Both the position numbers and the translations under genes were made by a program. 64,000 bases of DNA from JAHQVI01 sp050330195. Lineage in GTDB: Bacteria > Pseudomonadota > Alphaproteobacteria > Rhizobiales > Rhodomicrobiaceae. Location: positions 1 to 64,000 of the forward strand of contig JBHJOB010000007.1 in NCBI GenBank assembly GCA_050330195.1, in the 5' to 3' direction. The notes under the pieces are model-generated. The model made no database searches. It was not told the origin of the DNA and was given only the letters and a program-made list of their open reading frames with translations. This document shows positions 26,067 to 35,120 of the stretch, piece by piece. How positions within the stretch are numbered: the stretch's first letter is position 1; every line of letters starts with the position of its first letter.

Positions 26067-27128
26067 CTACACCTTCAGTCCTGAGGAGCGGTACAGCATC
26101 CAGTCGACCACGAAATTGACCGCAACCGTCAACAGCGCAATTGCCGCCGCAGGGATCAGGGGCGTAATATCGCCAAAGGAGATGAGCGTTGCGTTTTCTC
26201 GCACCATCGAGCCCCAATCGGCCGTCGGAGGCTGAATGCCCAGCCCGAGGAACGACAGTCCGGCGATCAGCAGGAACACGAAGCAGAATTCCAGCCCGAA
26301 TTCGGCGATCAGAGGGGCTGTCGAATTCGGCAGGATCTCCTTGCGGATCAGATATCCGGTTCCTTCGCCCCTGAGTTTTGCAGCTTCTATATAATCCATC
26401 ACAACGATGTTGCCTGCAACCGCGCGCGTGAGGCGGAATACGCGCGGTGCGTAGATAATCGCCACGACGATCACGATAACCCAGAGTTCGGTGCCGAAAA
26501 TGCTGAGCATCAGAAGAGCGAAAATGAGCGAGGGAACGGACATGATGACGTCCGCCGTCCGGCCGAAGATCTGATCGATCCAGCCGCCCTTGGTGGCTGC
26601 GAACAGTCCCGCGACCGCGCCCATGACGAAGGCGAGGATCGTTGCGACCAGGGCGAGGCCGACGGTGTTTCGCGTTCCGTACACAAGGCGGCTGAAGATA
26701 TCCCGGCCAAGCTGGTCCGCGCCGAGCAGCATGTTCTCGTCCGCCGGCGCGAAGGCCGATGCGATGATCTGGGACTCGCCGTAGGGCGCCATGACGGGTG
26801 CGAATATGCCCGCCACGGCGTAGGTGAAGATCACGAACATGCCGAAGGCGGCGGTCAGCGGCGCGGTCCGCAATTCCTTCGCGATCCCCGATGGCGCGAT
26901 GATGATCAGGAATTCCCTGAATGCATAGGAAGTGCCGGCAGCGAGCGCCAGCGCGGCGGCGGCGACGGTTATGAAACTCAGCGCGGGGACGCCGCCCACG
27001 ATACCCACGATGAATGAGACGAGGGTCAGCGTAAACAGCAGCAGGAAGGCCGAGCGCTGCTTGTAATAGGCCGCAAGGCAGGATGCGCCGATGAGGAGCG
27101 CGTAATAACCGACAACGAAATAGCTCAT
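26067..27128 (-). CDS. Dipeptide-type ABC transporter permease (DppC-like)
   Basis: A 353-aa inner-membrane permease. It has an unusual N-terminal extension of about four membrane helices (residues 1-75) before the normal DppC core, which starts near the L-G-A-D-Q-L-G-R-D-I-F-S-R motif; the EAA-type loop E-A-A-K-L-R-G-E-G is present. The start at 27128 is 10 bases after the stop of the upstream permease. The extension is seen in a minority of this family and could hold an accessory role. Confidence 0.9.
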   Translation of the reverse strand: MSYFVVGYYALLIGASCLAAYYKQRSAFLLLFTLTLVSFIVGIVGGVPALSFITVAAAALALAAGTSYAFREFLIIIAPSGIAKELRTAPLTAAFGMFVIFTYAVAGIFAPVMAPYGESQIIASAFAPADENMLLGADQLGRDIFSRLVYGTRNTVGLALVATILAFVMGAVAGLFAATKGGWIDQIFGRTADVIMSVPSLIFALLMLSIFGTELWVIVIVVAIIYAPRVFRLTRAVAGNIVVMDYIEAAKLRGEGTGYLIRKEILPNSTAPLIAEFGLEFCFVFLLIAGLSFLGLGIQPPTADWGSMVRENATLISFGDITPLIPAAAIALLTVAVNFVVDWMLYRSSGLKV

Positions 27129-27138
27129 GACCGCTCCC

Positions 27139-28095
27139 TCACTTCGGATGCCGCAAACGCGGATTGGTAAGAATTGCGCCGACATCCGCCGCAAGGTTCA
27201 ACAGGATGAACGTCGCCGCGAAGATCAGGCAGCAGGCCTGCACGATCGGGAAATCCCGTTTCGACACGGCGTCGACGAGAAGCTGGCCGATGCCCGGATA
27301 GACGAAGACCACCTCGACAAGCACCACGCCGGTGACGAGATAGGCCAGGTTCAGCGCGACGACATTGATGATCGGGGCCCAGGCGTTCGGCAATGCGTGA
27401 TGCACGATCACCTTCCAGGGCGGCGCGCCCTTCAGCCGCGCCATCTCGATATAGGGCGAGGACAGGAGATTGATGATGGCCGCGCGGGTCATACGCATCA
27501 TGTGCGCCGTAACCACAAGAACGAGCGTTAATGCGGGCAGGAAGGTGCGGTGCAGAAGGTCGATGAAGCTCATGTCGCCGCGCAGGCTCGCCAGGGCGGG
27601 GAAATAGCCGGTCTTGACCGAGAGATAGAGAATGAGGATGTAGCCGAGGAAGAATTCGGGCGACGAGATGGAGGTCAGCGTCAGGACATTCGCGACGCGG
27701 TCGAAAAGCGAATTGCGCAGAAGGGCGACAATGACGCCGAGGATGATCGCGAGCGGCACGGCGATGACGGCTGCGTAGGCGGCGAGGAACAGCGTGTTCA
27801 TGAAGCGTCCGGTGATCGCCCCGCTGACACGCTCTCCCGATACGAGCGACACGCCGAAATCGCCGGTAACGGCGCCGGCAAGCCATTCGAGATACCGGAC
27901 GGGCGCGGGCCGGTCGAGACCAAGCTGGTCTCTCATCGCCTGGACGGTTTCCTGGGTCGCGCCCTGACCGAGGACGGCTTCGGCAATATCGCCCGGCAGC
28001 AGCTCCACGGCGAAGAAGATCAGGATCGAAACGACGAGCAGTGTTACGAGGCCCAGCGCGAGCCGCTTCAGTATGAGCCCGAAAATCCCCCCCAT
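27139..28095 (-). CDS. Dipeptide-type ABC transporter permease (DppB-like)
   Basis: A 318-aa permease with about six membrane helices and the DppB loop motifs E-M-A-R-L-K-G-A-P-P and the C-terminal G-I-G-Q-L-L-V-D-A-V-S-K-R-D. ATG 28095 is preceded by GGAG at 7 bases; a longer reading to 28170 lacks support. It is separated from the binding-protein gene by 197 bases containing a stable hairpin (28250-28279), a common way to lower permease expression relative to the receptor. Confidence 0.92.
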   Translation of the reverse strand: MGGIFGLILKRLALGLVTLLVVSILIFFAVELLPGDIAEAVLGQGATQETVQAMRDQLGLDRPAPVRYLEWLAGAVTGDFGVSLVSGERVSGAITGRFMNTLFLAAYAAVIAVPLAIILGVIVALLRNSLFDRVANVLTLTSISSPEFFLGYILILYLSVKTGYFPALASLRGDMSFIDLLHRTFLPALTLVLVVTAHMMRMTRAAIINLLSSPYIEMARLKGAPPWKVIVHHALPNAWAPIINVVALNLAYLVTGVVLVEVVFVYPGIGQLLVDAVSKRDFPIVQACCLIFAATFILLNLAADVGAILTNPRLRHPK

Positions 28096-28249
28096 TGGTG
28101 TCTCCATTCTTGATGCGCCGACGCAGGTAACGTCAGCCTTGGATGCCTGGACTTCCGAAGTGCCGCCCACTTTTGGGAGACGGTGGGCAGAGGTGAGATC
28201 CGTCGCAGCAGCGTTGAAACCGCGCGCTGCGACGGGCTTGGTGCGAATT

Positions 28250-28279
28250 GCGGTCCGGCCTCGTGCTCAGCCGGACCGC
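28250..28279 (-). terminator. Intercistronic hairpin (attenuator-like)
   Basis: GCGGTCCGGC (28250-28259) and GCCGGACCGC (28270-28279) form a perfect 10-base stem with a 10-base loop, 14 bases after the solute-binding-protein stop and before the permease genes. No U-run follows, so partial termination or 3'-end protection of the binding-protein mRNA is likely. Confidence 0.6.
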
Positions 28280-28292
28280 CTGTTTCAAGGCG

Positions 28293-29903
28293 TTAGCTGG
28301 AGAACCACCAGCGGCTTGGCGCGCGGCCGCCGTCGAGTTCCCAGCTCGCCGCGATATTCTCGCCGCGCTGGACGTTGCTGCGGCGCGCATAGACGAAGTT
28401 GTTGAACATCGGCAGGATCGTGCCGCCGTCATCGCGCATCAGCATGGACATTTCGCGGTACATCTCGGCGCGAAGCGTGTTGTCGAGTTCGGATTTGGCT
28501 TGGCCGAGAAGCTCGTTGAAGCGCTCGTTCACCCAGCGGCTTTCGTTCCAGGCGGCGCCTTCCGAGTATGCGAGGCTGAACATGACGTCCGGTGTCGGAC
28601 GCGCGCCCCAGGAGACCATCGTGAATGGTTTCTTCAGCCAGACATCGGAGTAGAAGCCGTCATTCGGCTCACGGACAACCCTGAGGTTGATGCCGGCTTT
28701 CTTGGCCTGCTCGGAATAGAGCACGCAGGCATCGACCGCGCCGGAGAACACCGATTCCGCCACACTGATGCTGACCGAGAGATCTTCAGCACCCGCCTTC
28801 TTGAGCAGCGACCTGGCCTGATCCGGATCGTATGTGCGCTGAGGAATGTCGTCCGGCCAGTAGGGCTGCGCCGGCGACAGGTGAAAATCATTGCCGATGG
28901 TGGCGCTGCCAAAGGCGATCTTCTCGATGATTTCCTCGCGGTCGATGGCGAGCTTCAGCGCGTTGCGGACATCGAGATTGTCGAAGGGCGCCGTGTCGCA
29001 GTGCATGGGCATGGTGATCGCTGCGGCGCTTGGGACATTCTCGACCGTGATGTTCGGGTCGCGGTTGAGCAGGGCCAGCGTCTTCAACTCGACCAGCGAG
29101 ACGGCGTCGACGTCGCCGGTGACCAGCGCGGTCTGGCGCGCGTTGGGATCGTTGAGAACGACCAGTTCGATCTTGTCGAAATACGCGCCTTCCAGATGCC
29201 AGCCATCGTGACGGCTGAGAGACCAACTGACACCGAATTCGCCGTTGTCGATCTTGTAGGGGCCGGAACCGTCGGCGGACTGCCAGTCGATCGTGCCATC
29301 TTCCTTCGCCGGGCAGATTGTCAGATGGTAGTCGGTCATCAGCCAGGGCAGGTCGGCATTGCCGGAGCCGAGCTTGAAGATAACCTTGTTGTCGCCATCC
29401 TTGGTGATGTCCGTGACGGGCGTCAGCAGCGCCTTGGCGGCGGACGTTGTCTTCTCGCCGCGATGATGATTCATCGAAGCGATCACATCGTCGGCGGTGA
29501 CCTTCCTGCCGCTATGGAAAGTGGCGTTCGGGTTCAACTCGAACGTCCATTCCGATGCGTCGTCATTCGGCGTCCAATTGGTCGCGAGATCCGGCCCGAG
29601 CGTTCCGTCCGGCTCGATCAGCGTCAGATAGCTGCGATACTGATGAGCCAGAATGATCATCTGGCGTGTGACATATGTCCCCGGATCATGCGTATCGCCC
29701 GTGTTGCCGTCATGGACGCCGAAGCGGAACGTTCCACCTTTCTGGGGCGCTGCCGCAGCCGAACGCGTCCACAGTCCTGTCGCTGTCGATGCGGTGACGC
29801 CCGCGGCAATGGCGTAGCTCATGAACGCGCGACGCGAGATCCGGCCGCGGCGGGCCTCATCCGCGATCCGGTCGATCATGTTGGTTACCTTCTTGTCGGT
29901 CAT
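28293..29903 (-). CDS. Tat-exported peptide-type ABC substrate-binding protein
   Basis: A 536-aa family-5 solute-binding protein. Twin arginines (R-R-A-F-M at 24-28) and the hydrophobic run ending near A-A-A-A-P identify a Tat signal; the mature protein shows the family pattern F-R-F-G-V, L-A-T-N-W and W-T-F-E-L. Such receptors bind peptides, but also opines, nickel complexes or other small molecules; the substrate is not readable. It is the first gene of a receptor-permease-permease-dual ATPase operon. The divergent M24/DddP-like gene lies 600 bases away and may act on the imported compound, which is inference. Confidence 0.9.
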   Translation of the reverse strand: MTDKKVTNMIDRIADEARRGRISRRAFMSYAIAAGVTASTATGLWTRSAAAAPQKGGTFRFGVHDGNTGDTHDPGTYVTRQMIILAHQYRSYLTLIEPDGTLGPDLATNWTPNDDASEWTFELNPNATFHSGRKVTADDVIASMNHHRGEKTTSAAKALLTPVTDITKDGDNKVIFKLGSGNADLPWLMTDYHLTICPAKEDGTIDWQSADGSGPYKIDNGEFGVSWSLSRHDGWHLEGAYFDKIELVVLNDPNARQTALVTGDVDAVSLVELKTLALLNRDPNITVENVPSAAAITMPMHCDTAPFDNLDVRNALKLAIDREEIIEKIAFGSATIGNDFHLSPAQPYWPDDIPQRTYDPDQARSLLKKAGAEDLSVSISVAESVFSGAVDACVLYSEQAKKAGINLRVVREPNDGFYSDVWLKKPFTMVSWGARPTPDVMFSLAYSEGAAWNESRWVNERFNELLGQAKSELDNTLRAEMYREMSMLMRDDGGTILPMFNNFVYARRSNVQRGENIAASWELDGGRAPSRWWFSS

Positions 29904-30503
29904 CTGACTCCCCTGTCGGTCTGACTTGATTGGCGGTCGATCATGAGCACCTCAGCATTTTTACATCTTCGTGCATAACGGCTCACGCACTTCGCTGGCA
30001 TGGTCGGACATAGGAAAGACCAAAAAACCGGCGAGGCCATACCACATTGTGCTACGGGCCAAACCCATAACTTGCGCCTTAACGATAAATGATAATGATA
30101 AATTTGCAAACCTGCGAATGGCCGGGTTGCCCGTTCTTTGCGTCTGGAGAGCGAGGCCTGATACAGACAATCCGCCTAAGGATTATGCCGGGAGCGCGGG
30201 CAGGCAGTGATTGCCGCCCTGATCGGGATGGCGTGCCGGAGCCGGAAATGGCCGTTCAAGCGAGCCTCTGCGCCGGGAATGCCGAGCCATATGGAGGTTG
30301 ATTTGATTGTTGACAGCGCGTTTCCGTGACAGCTTGTCCGGCGGCATCCGGCAGGAGGCGGCAGTGCCGAGCCGCCGCTTGGGCGGGCGTTGGCCACACA
30401 ATGGCGGGAGACAAGCCGAAGGCTTCGTTGCCGGTCGCGCGCTCGGGCTGTGGCGCTGCGCGCGCAGTCAAGGCACAATCGGGCGGAGGAGAATGCAAGG
30501 CTC

Positions 30504-31757
30504 ATGGCGGAATTCGATTGGCATGCAGACCGAGCCGACCTTGCCGGCCTCGCGCTCCTTGACGCCCCGCCGCCCGATGGGGTCGATGAACGGGCGGTGC
30601 GCGCCTACCGGCAGAAAAGAGTGCGCGAGCAGATGGCGGCGCGCGGAATTGCGGCGTGCATTCTGAGCGATGCGGTCAATATACGGTATGCCACCGGCAC
30701 GCGGAACATGCAGATCTTCACCGCCCGCAACGCGCCGTCGCGCTATGTGCTGCTGACGCAGGCGGATTGCATACTCCATGAGTTCACCGGTTGTATGCAT
30801 CTGGCGCACGGCATCGAGACGTTGACGGAGATACGGCCCGCCGTCACGGCGAGCTTCGTCGCCGCGGGCGAACATATCGCCGAGCGCGAAACGCGCTGGG
30901 CGGATGACATGGCGGACGCCTTGCGCGAATTGGTCGGCCCCGGCGCGACAGTCGGCATGGAGCGGCTGAATGCTGGCGCGGCTCTGGCGCTTGCCGGGCA
31001 CGGCTTTCGCATAGTCGATGCTCAGGCTCCGCTTGAAATGGCGCGCGCCGTCAAGTCGGCGGAGGAGTTGAAATGCGTCCGCGCCTCGCTGCGTGCGACC
31101 GAGGCAGGCGTTGCCCGCCTGCGGGATGCTATCCGGCCGGGACTGACCGAGGCGCAGCTCTGGTCGGTGCTGCACCAGGCGGTCATCGCCCAGAACGGCG
31201 ATTATGTCGAGACGCGTCTGCTCAATTCCGGCCCGCGCACCAATCCGTGGTTTCAGGAGGCCGGTCCCCGCCGGATCGGCGAGAATGAACTGATCGCGCT
31301 CGATACCGATGTCGTTGGCTGCTACGGCTATTATTCCGATTTCTCCCGAACCTTCCATTCAGGCCCGAGGCGACCCTCCGCCACCCAACGCGAACTCTAC
31401 CGCACCGCATATGAGCAGGTGCAGCACAATATGGGCATCCTGCGCGCCGGAATGAGCTTTCGCGACTATGCCGACGAGGCCTGGGAGATCCCGGAGCGGT
31501 TCTTCGACAATCGCTATTATCTGTCGGCGCATGGCTGCGGCATGACGGGCGAGTACCCTTATCTCTATCACCGCGCCGACTTTCCAGATGCCGGTTACGA
31601 TGGCGAGATCCTGCCCGGCATGACTCTTTGCGTCGAAAGCTATATCGGCAGGAAGAACGGCCGTGAAGGCGTGAAGCTGGAACAGCAGGTGCTGATCACC
31701 GAGACGGGGGTCGAACTGCTCAGCAGGTTTCCCTTCGAGGATGCGTTAATGAGATAA
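30504..31757 (+). CDS. DddP-like M24 metallohydrolase family protein
   Basis: A 417-aa pita-bread-fold protein. It resembles DMSP lyase DddP in the segments N-I-R-Y-A-T, T-R-L-L-N-S-G-P-R-T-N-P-W-F-Q-E and I-A-L-D-T-D. Six metal ligands are in place: D267, D269, D279, H343, E378, E393. Their spacing equals that of the ligands I recall for Ruegeria lacuscaerulensis DddP (D295, D297, D307, H371, E406, E421; constant offset 28). The catalytic Asp377 proposed there corresponds to Gly349 here, with Glu at 350. Start ATG 30504; GGAGGAG is 12 bases upstream. Convergent with the hydratase gene and adjacent to a divergent ABC operon. It may be a peptidase, a lyase on another substrate, or an inactive relative. 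Confidence 0.75.
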   Translation: MAEFDWHADRADLAGLALLDAPPPDGVDERAVRAYRQKRVREQMAARGIAACILSDAVNIRYATGTRNMQIFTARNAPSRYVLLTQADCILHEFTGCMHLAHGIETLTEIRPAVTASFVAAGEHIAERETRWADDMADALRELVGPGATVGMERLNAGAALALAGHGFRIVDAQAPLEMARAVKSAEELKCVRASLRATEAGVARLRDAIRPGLTEAQLWSVLHQAVIAQNGDYVETRLLNSGPRTNPWFQEAGPRRIGENELIALDTDVVGCYGYYSDFSRTFHSGPRRPSATQRELYRTAYEQVQHNMGILRAGMSFRDYADEAWEIPERFFDNRYYLSAHGCGMTGEYPYLYHRADFPDAGYDGEILPGMTLCVESYIGRKNGREGVKLEQQVLITETGVELLSRFPFEDALMR

Positions 31758-31793
31758 GGCGGCAGAGGCCGTTGGTGGTAACGCCGCCCGGCT

Positions 31794-32561
31794 TCAGACG
31801 TCGAGAACGGCGACCCTGACCTCGCCGAGCCCCTTGATCCGGCCGATGACGGGCTCGCCGTGACCGATGAAGCGGAGGCCGGCAGTCACCGATCCGGTCG
31901 TGACCCATTGGCCCGGCCTCAGGCCACCGCAATGCTCGCCGACCAGCCGGGCAAATGCGCAGAACACGTCGAAGGCATTGCCGCCCGGCACCGCTGACAT
32001 GCCGTCGAAGACGATGTCATCGCCAACCTGCAGCGTCGCGGCAACATTGGTCAAATCGAGATCGGCCCATTGGGCGACGGGATCGCCGAACACGAGCCCC
32101 GCATTGATCTGATTGTCGGCCAGCTTCCAAAGGGGGTCGGCGCTTTCATGGTCGGCAAGGCGCGTATCGACCATCTCGATCACCGCCGCCGGCGAGATGC
32201 ATTTGCGGGCTTCATCCGCAAAGCCGGGGTCGGCCGGATCGGGAAGCTGACGGTCAACGTGGAACGCGACTTCCAACTCGATGCCGACCAGATCCATTTC
32301 GTCCCGCGCATATTGCGCCGGGCTGTAGCGAATGCGTTCGGCCAGAATGGGAGCCATGATGGATGGTGCGTCGGGGGACGCCCGCCCGGTCTTGAACCCG
32401 CCGACCGCGCCGAGAGAGCTGGTTACGGCCTGCTGCACCCTGTATGCCGCGGCCTCGTCAGTGATAGCGCCTGCCAGATCGGCTGCCGTCAGTTTCGGGC
32501 CGCCCTTATAGGCTGCGCGAAGCATTTCGATGACGGTCGTCTCCTGGTCGTTGCTGGTCAT
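31794..32561 (-). CDS. 2-keto-4-pentenoate hydratase-family enzyme
   Basis: A 255-aa protein of the MhpD/fumarylacetoacetate-hydrolase superfamily: the E-x-E metal motif in G-I-E-L-E-V-A-F, E-M-V-D-T-R in the middle, and a C-terminal G-S-V-T-A-G. Members add water to, or decarboxylate, unsaturated keto acids from ring-cleavage or amino-acid catabolism. It starts at ATG 32561 with a GAGGAG upstream and converges with the M24 gene 36 bases away. Its exact reaction is unknown; the neighbourhood suggests a role in degrading an imported compound. Confidence 0.82.
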   Translation of the reverse strand: MTSNDQETTVIEMLRAAYKGGPKLTAADLAGAITDEAAAYRVQQAVTSSLGAVGGFKTGRASPDAPSIMAPILAERIRYSPAQYARDEMDLVGIELEVAFHVDRQLPDPADPGFADEARKCISPAAVIEMVDTRLADHESADPLWKLADNQINAGLVFGDPVAQWADLDLTNVAATLQVGDDIVFDGMSAVPGGNAFDVFCAFARLVGEHCGGLRPGQWVTTGSVTAGLRFIGHGEPVIGRIKGLGEVRVAVLDV

Positions 32562-32752
32562 GCCGTCATCTCCTCGATGCGAAACCTCCGGGAGGAAGTC
32601 ACCTGTTTCTTCCCGGCTTTTTGTTCATGAGTTGAAATGCTTTAGAGCTTTTGCATGGCTGCGGCAATGCGCAAAGTTGCCAGCCCCGCCGTCGCCGGGA
32701 GCGGCGACCGGCTGCCGATATTCGTCTCAGAGGCGGGTTCGCGGTTAGATCA

Positions 32753-32871
32753 GGATCATTTCTTACGGAAACGACGCTGATCTCTATCTGTTTGTTCTAA
32801 GCTCGATTTTTCCGAAAAGCTTGTCCCCGCGAAGGCGGGGATGGTTTCCATTTTATCGGATCTCGGTCTAG
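32753..32871 (+). repeat. Stop-codon-associated dispersed repeat, copy 4
   Basis: A 119-base copy very similar to 18896-19013: GGATCATTTCTTACGGAAAC, TTTTTCCGAAAAG, the GC hairpin TCCCCGC-GAAG-GCGGGGA and the terminal CTAG. The last CTAG gives the TAG stop (32868-32870) of the Sel1-like gene on the minus strand. The remaining 190 bases of this gap (32562-32752) hold no recognisable gene. Confidence 0.75.
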
Positions 32872-33830
32872 TTCAGCGCCGCCAGCCAGGATTCGGCGTC
32901 GGCGCTGCCGAGTTCGATTGCCAGGCCGTACCATTTCCGTGCTTCCGCGGGATCGGGCCGCAGGCCCTGCAGCTGGATATTTTTCAGGAAGCGGCGGTCA
33001 TAGGTCTGACCCATGGCGAAGGCCGCGCGCGCGCTGCCTTTCATCGCCAGCGTCTCGTAGAGCAGCCGGGCGGCCGCGATGTCGGCATTGGCGAGGAACT
33101 GCCTGGCGCGCTCCATTTCCGCATTTTCGGCTTCTTCCGAAAGCTGCCGCGCAGGCCGCGCGGGCGTGAACGCCGGCTGGCGCGCCGGTTCGGTTCGAAG
33201 CGCCCCCGTCGCCTGCTCTGGGGTTATGTCCGGCACTGCCGCGGTCTGGAGCTTTTGCGGGTCGATCCGCAAGGCCACGATCTTCTTTTCCGGCGCCGGA
33301 TCGTCCCGTCTGAACAGCATGAACTGCAGGTTCAGATCGCCGGCGTAGCCTTCGCTCGGCAAGAGCTGCAACTGATCGATATCCGCCATGGCGACGAACC
33401 ACGCCTCCCGCGTCGGGAAGCCCGCCGACATGCGAAAACCGTCCGGCAGGCCTCGGATCATCAGAAACCGGTAGTGCTCCGTGCCCTCGGTCAGTCTGAA
33501 CTTCAGATCAATCGCGCCATCCTCAAGGTTCCCGGCACTCTCTACGCTGAATGCGTTCTGCCCGGCCTGCGCGAGGCGAGGATAGGCCCGCTCGGCCGTG
33601 ATGACCACTGAACCGGCTGCCGCGCCCGACAGGACCGGAGCCGGATTGCCATGGATAGCGTTCGCAGACGCCTTTCCGAAAGGAAAGGCGATGCAACACG
33701 CGATCCCCCAGAGCGCAGGTTTCAGAAATGCCCGTGCACGCTGTCGCTGGCGTCGCGACGCGGTGAGCGACGTCGAAGCCGCCGTGCGCCCTGATTGTTC
33801 CCGCGCTCCGTCCGTTATCTCAAATCGCAT
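32868..33830 (-). CDS. Exported Sel1/TPR-like repeat protein
   Basis: A 320-aa protein with a long basic N-region (about 38 residues) before a hydrophobic segment (39-56, ending K-A-S-A), so export is likely but the true start is uncertain. The first half of the mature protein is a beta-rich unknown domain; the last 80 residues contain Sel1-like helices (A-R-L-L-Y-E-T-L-A-M-K-G-S-A-R-A-A-F-A-M-G-Q-T-Y-D and A-R-K-W-Y-G-L-A-I-E-L-G). Possible periplasmic scaffold role. The stop codon lies inside dispersed repeat copy 4. Confidence 0.75.
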   Translation of the reverse strand: MRFEITDGAREQSGRTAASTSLTASRRQRQRARAFLKPALWGIACCIAFPFGKASANAIHGNPAPVLSGAAAGSVVITAERAYPRLAQAGQNAFSVESAGNLEDGAIDLKFRLTEGTEHYRFLMIRGLPDGFRMSAGFPTREAWFVAMADIDQLQLLPSEGYAGDLNLQFMLFRRDDPAPEKKIVALRIDPQKLQTAAVPDITPEQATGALRTEPARQPAFTPARPARQLSEEAENAEMERARQFLANADIAAARLLYETLAMKGSARAAFAMGQTYDRRFLKNIQLQGLRPDPAEARKWYGLAIELGSADAESWLAALN

Positions 33831-33923
33831 AAATCAACCCCAGACGCCTTCCGGGAACGGACGGAGAGAGGGCGTTTCAGCGCAAATCAACGTACGTTCA
33901 CCAATGATGAGACAGTTGACAGG

Positions 33924-35120
33924 TCATCGCGCGGATTGCTGTGAATCCAGCCATTTTGAAAATTCGTCGAGCAGGGCGCGCTTCTCGCTCGCGCTAAGCT
34001 GCTGATCGCCTGAATTCTTGAGGCGTTCCTGCAGATAGCTCTCGAACGCGACTGTCAATTCCGCGACAGGCTGCTGGGGCGGGGCTTCTTCGGCAGCCTG
34101 TGCGGCATAGCCGTCGATCCATTCCTGCGCAGCCTTGAAGCGTGTCCAGCCGGGAACGTTCGCGGCAACGTTGACTTCTTTCCATTTCGGATGACGCGGC
34201 CCGTCGCGGAACTTGTCGATATTGTCGAACAGTTTCCTGACGAATTTTGCAATGCTCTGATAGCGCTCGGTCTGTTCGGGGAAATTGAACGTCGCGAGGA
34301 TCGTCGCATTCGCAACGGTCGGAACCGTTTCCCCCTCATTCAGAACGTTCGGATAGTGCTCGTGCTTGAGAAAGGCCGGAAGATAGCTCTTCATCAGCCT
34401 GTCATAGCAGCCCGGCGGGAGGTTTTCTTCATCCAGCGGAAGAAAGTGACCGTCCTCGGCGGTGATGTTGGCCAGAGCTGCGTGCGGCGCGCCGGAAATG
34501 CGGCCGATCGCGGCAATCTCCCCACTGCGGAGCTTTTCATTGCCGAGGTCAGTATCGGCGTAGATCGCCTCGACCTCAATCTCGCAGGCGCCCAGTATTT
34601 TCGCGATGGCCTGCGCGCTGGAACTGCCCGGCTTGTAGAAACTGACCTTCTTGCCTCGCAGGTCTTCAAGCTTCTTGATCTCCGGACGTGCAAAAAAATG
34701 CATCTCGGAGTTTGAGAGCTTCACGATGTAACGAAGACGGGAATCAATATTACCGTAAAGAGCTGGATCTTCTTGCTTGAAGTTTTCGATGACATCCTGT
34801 TCAACAATACCGAGATCTATTCCCCGAAGGAATAGAACATCGACAAAATTCTGGCCGCCACCGCGCCCCAATATAGGGAGCACCCGAAGTCCGTCGCCCT
34901 CCAGATCATCAAGGACGTTCTGCATATCCTGGGCAAATTCCGTGTAGGAAGTTTTCGCCTGGGATCCCATGATCGTTACGGTGTTTTTATTGAGAATATT
35001 CCGCTGCTCTTCGTACCGGGAAGATGCTGGTCTCTCTTGGGCGGACACGGAAATCGGCAATACTGCAACAAAAAATGCAGTACATAACACAGAAACAACT
35101 CTGAACGACGCGGTTATCAT
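33924..35120 (-). CDS. TAXI-family TRAP-type solute receptor (orphan)
   Basis: A 398-aa periplasmic receptor with a signal peptide (1-27, ending S-A-Q). The T-V-T-I-M-G-S-Q, G-R-G-G-G-Q-N-F-V-D and D-L-R-G-K-K-V-S-F-Y-K-P-G-S-S-S segments match the TAXI receptors of TRAP transporters. TAXI receptors normally sit beside a large fused permease; none is here, and the nearby dctPQM has its own receptor. It may serve another permease or be a sensor input. The sequence appears lower in GC than its neighbours. GGGAGG precedes the ATG. Confidence 0.85.
   Translation of the reverse strand: MITASFRVVSVLCTAFFVAVLPISVSAQERPASSRYEEQRNILNKNTVTIMGSQAKTSYTEFAQDMQNVLDDLEGDGLRVLPILGRGGGQNFVDVLFLRGIDLGIVEQDVIENFKQEDPALYGNIDSRLRYIVKLSNSEMHFFARPEIKKLEDLRGKKVSFYKPGSSSAQAIAKILGACEIEVEAIYADTDLGNEKLRSGEIAAIGRISGAPHAALANITAEDGHFLPLDEENLPPGCYDRLMKSYLPAFLKHEHYPNVLNEGETVPTVANATILATFNFPEQTERYQSIAKFVRKLFDNIDKFRDGPRHPKWKEVNVAANVPGWTRFKAAQEWIDGYAAQAAEEAPPQQPVAELTVAFESYLQERLKNSGDQQLSASEKRALLDEFSKWLDSQQSAR

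Noticed and set aside
28248..29924. A 558-codon open frame antisense to the Tat-exported receptor gene
   Set aside because: Shadow of a confidently identified gene, low-complexity amino-acid mix, no domain.
29904..30503. A possible promoter or small gene in the 600-base divergent gap
   Set aside because: TTGACA at 30310-30315 has no fitting -10 box, the short frames there lack start signals or known domains, and nothing else was recognised.
30504..31757. Naming the M24 enzyme a DMSP lyase
   Set aside because: Metal ligands match DddP but the proposed catalytic Asp is missing, and no DMSP-related gene is near.
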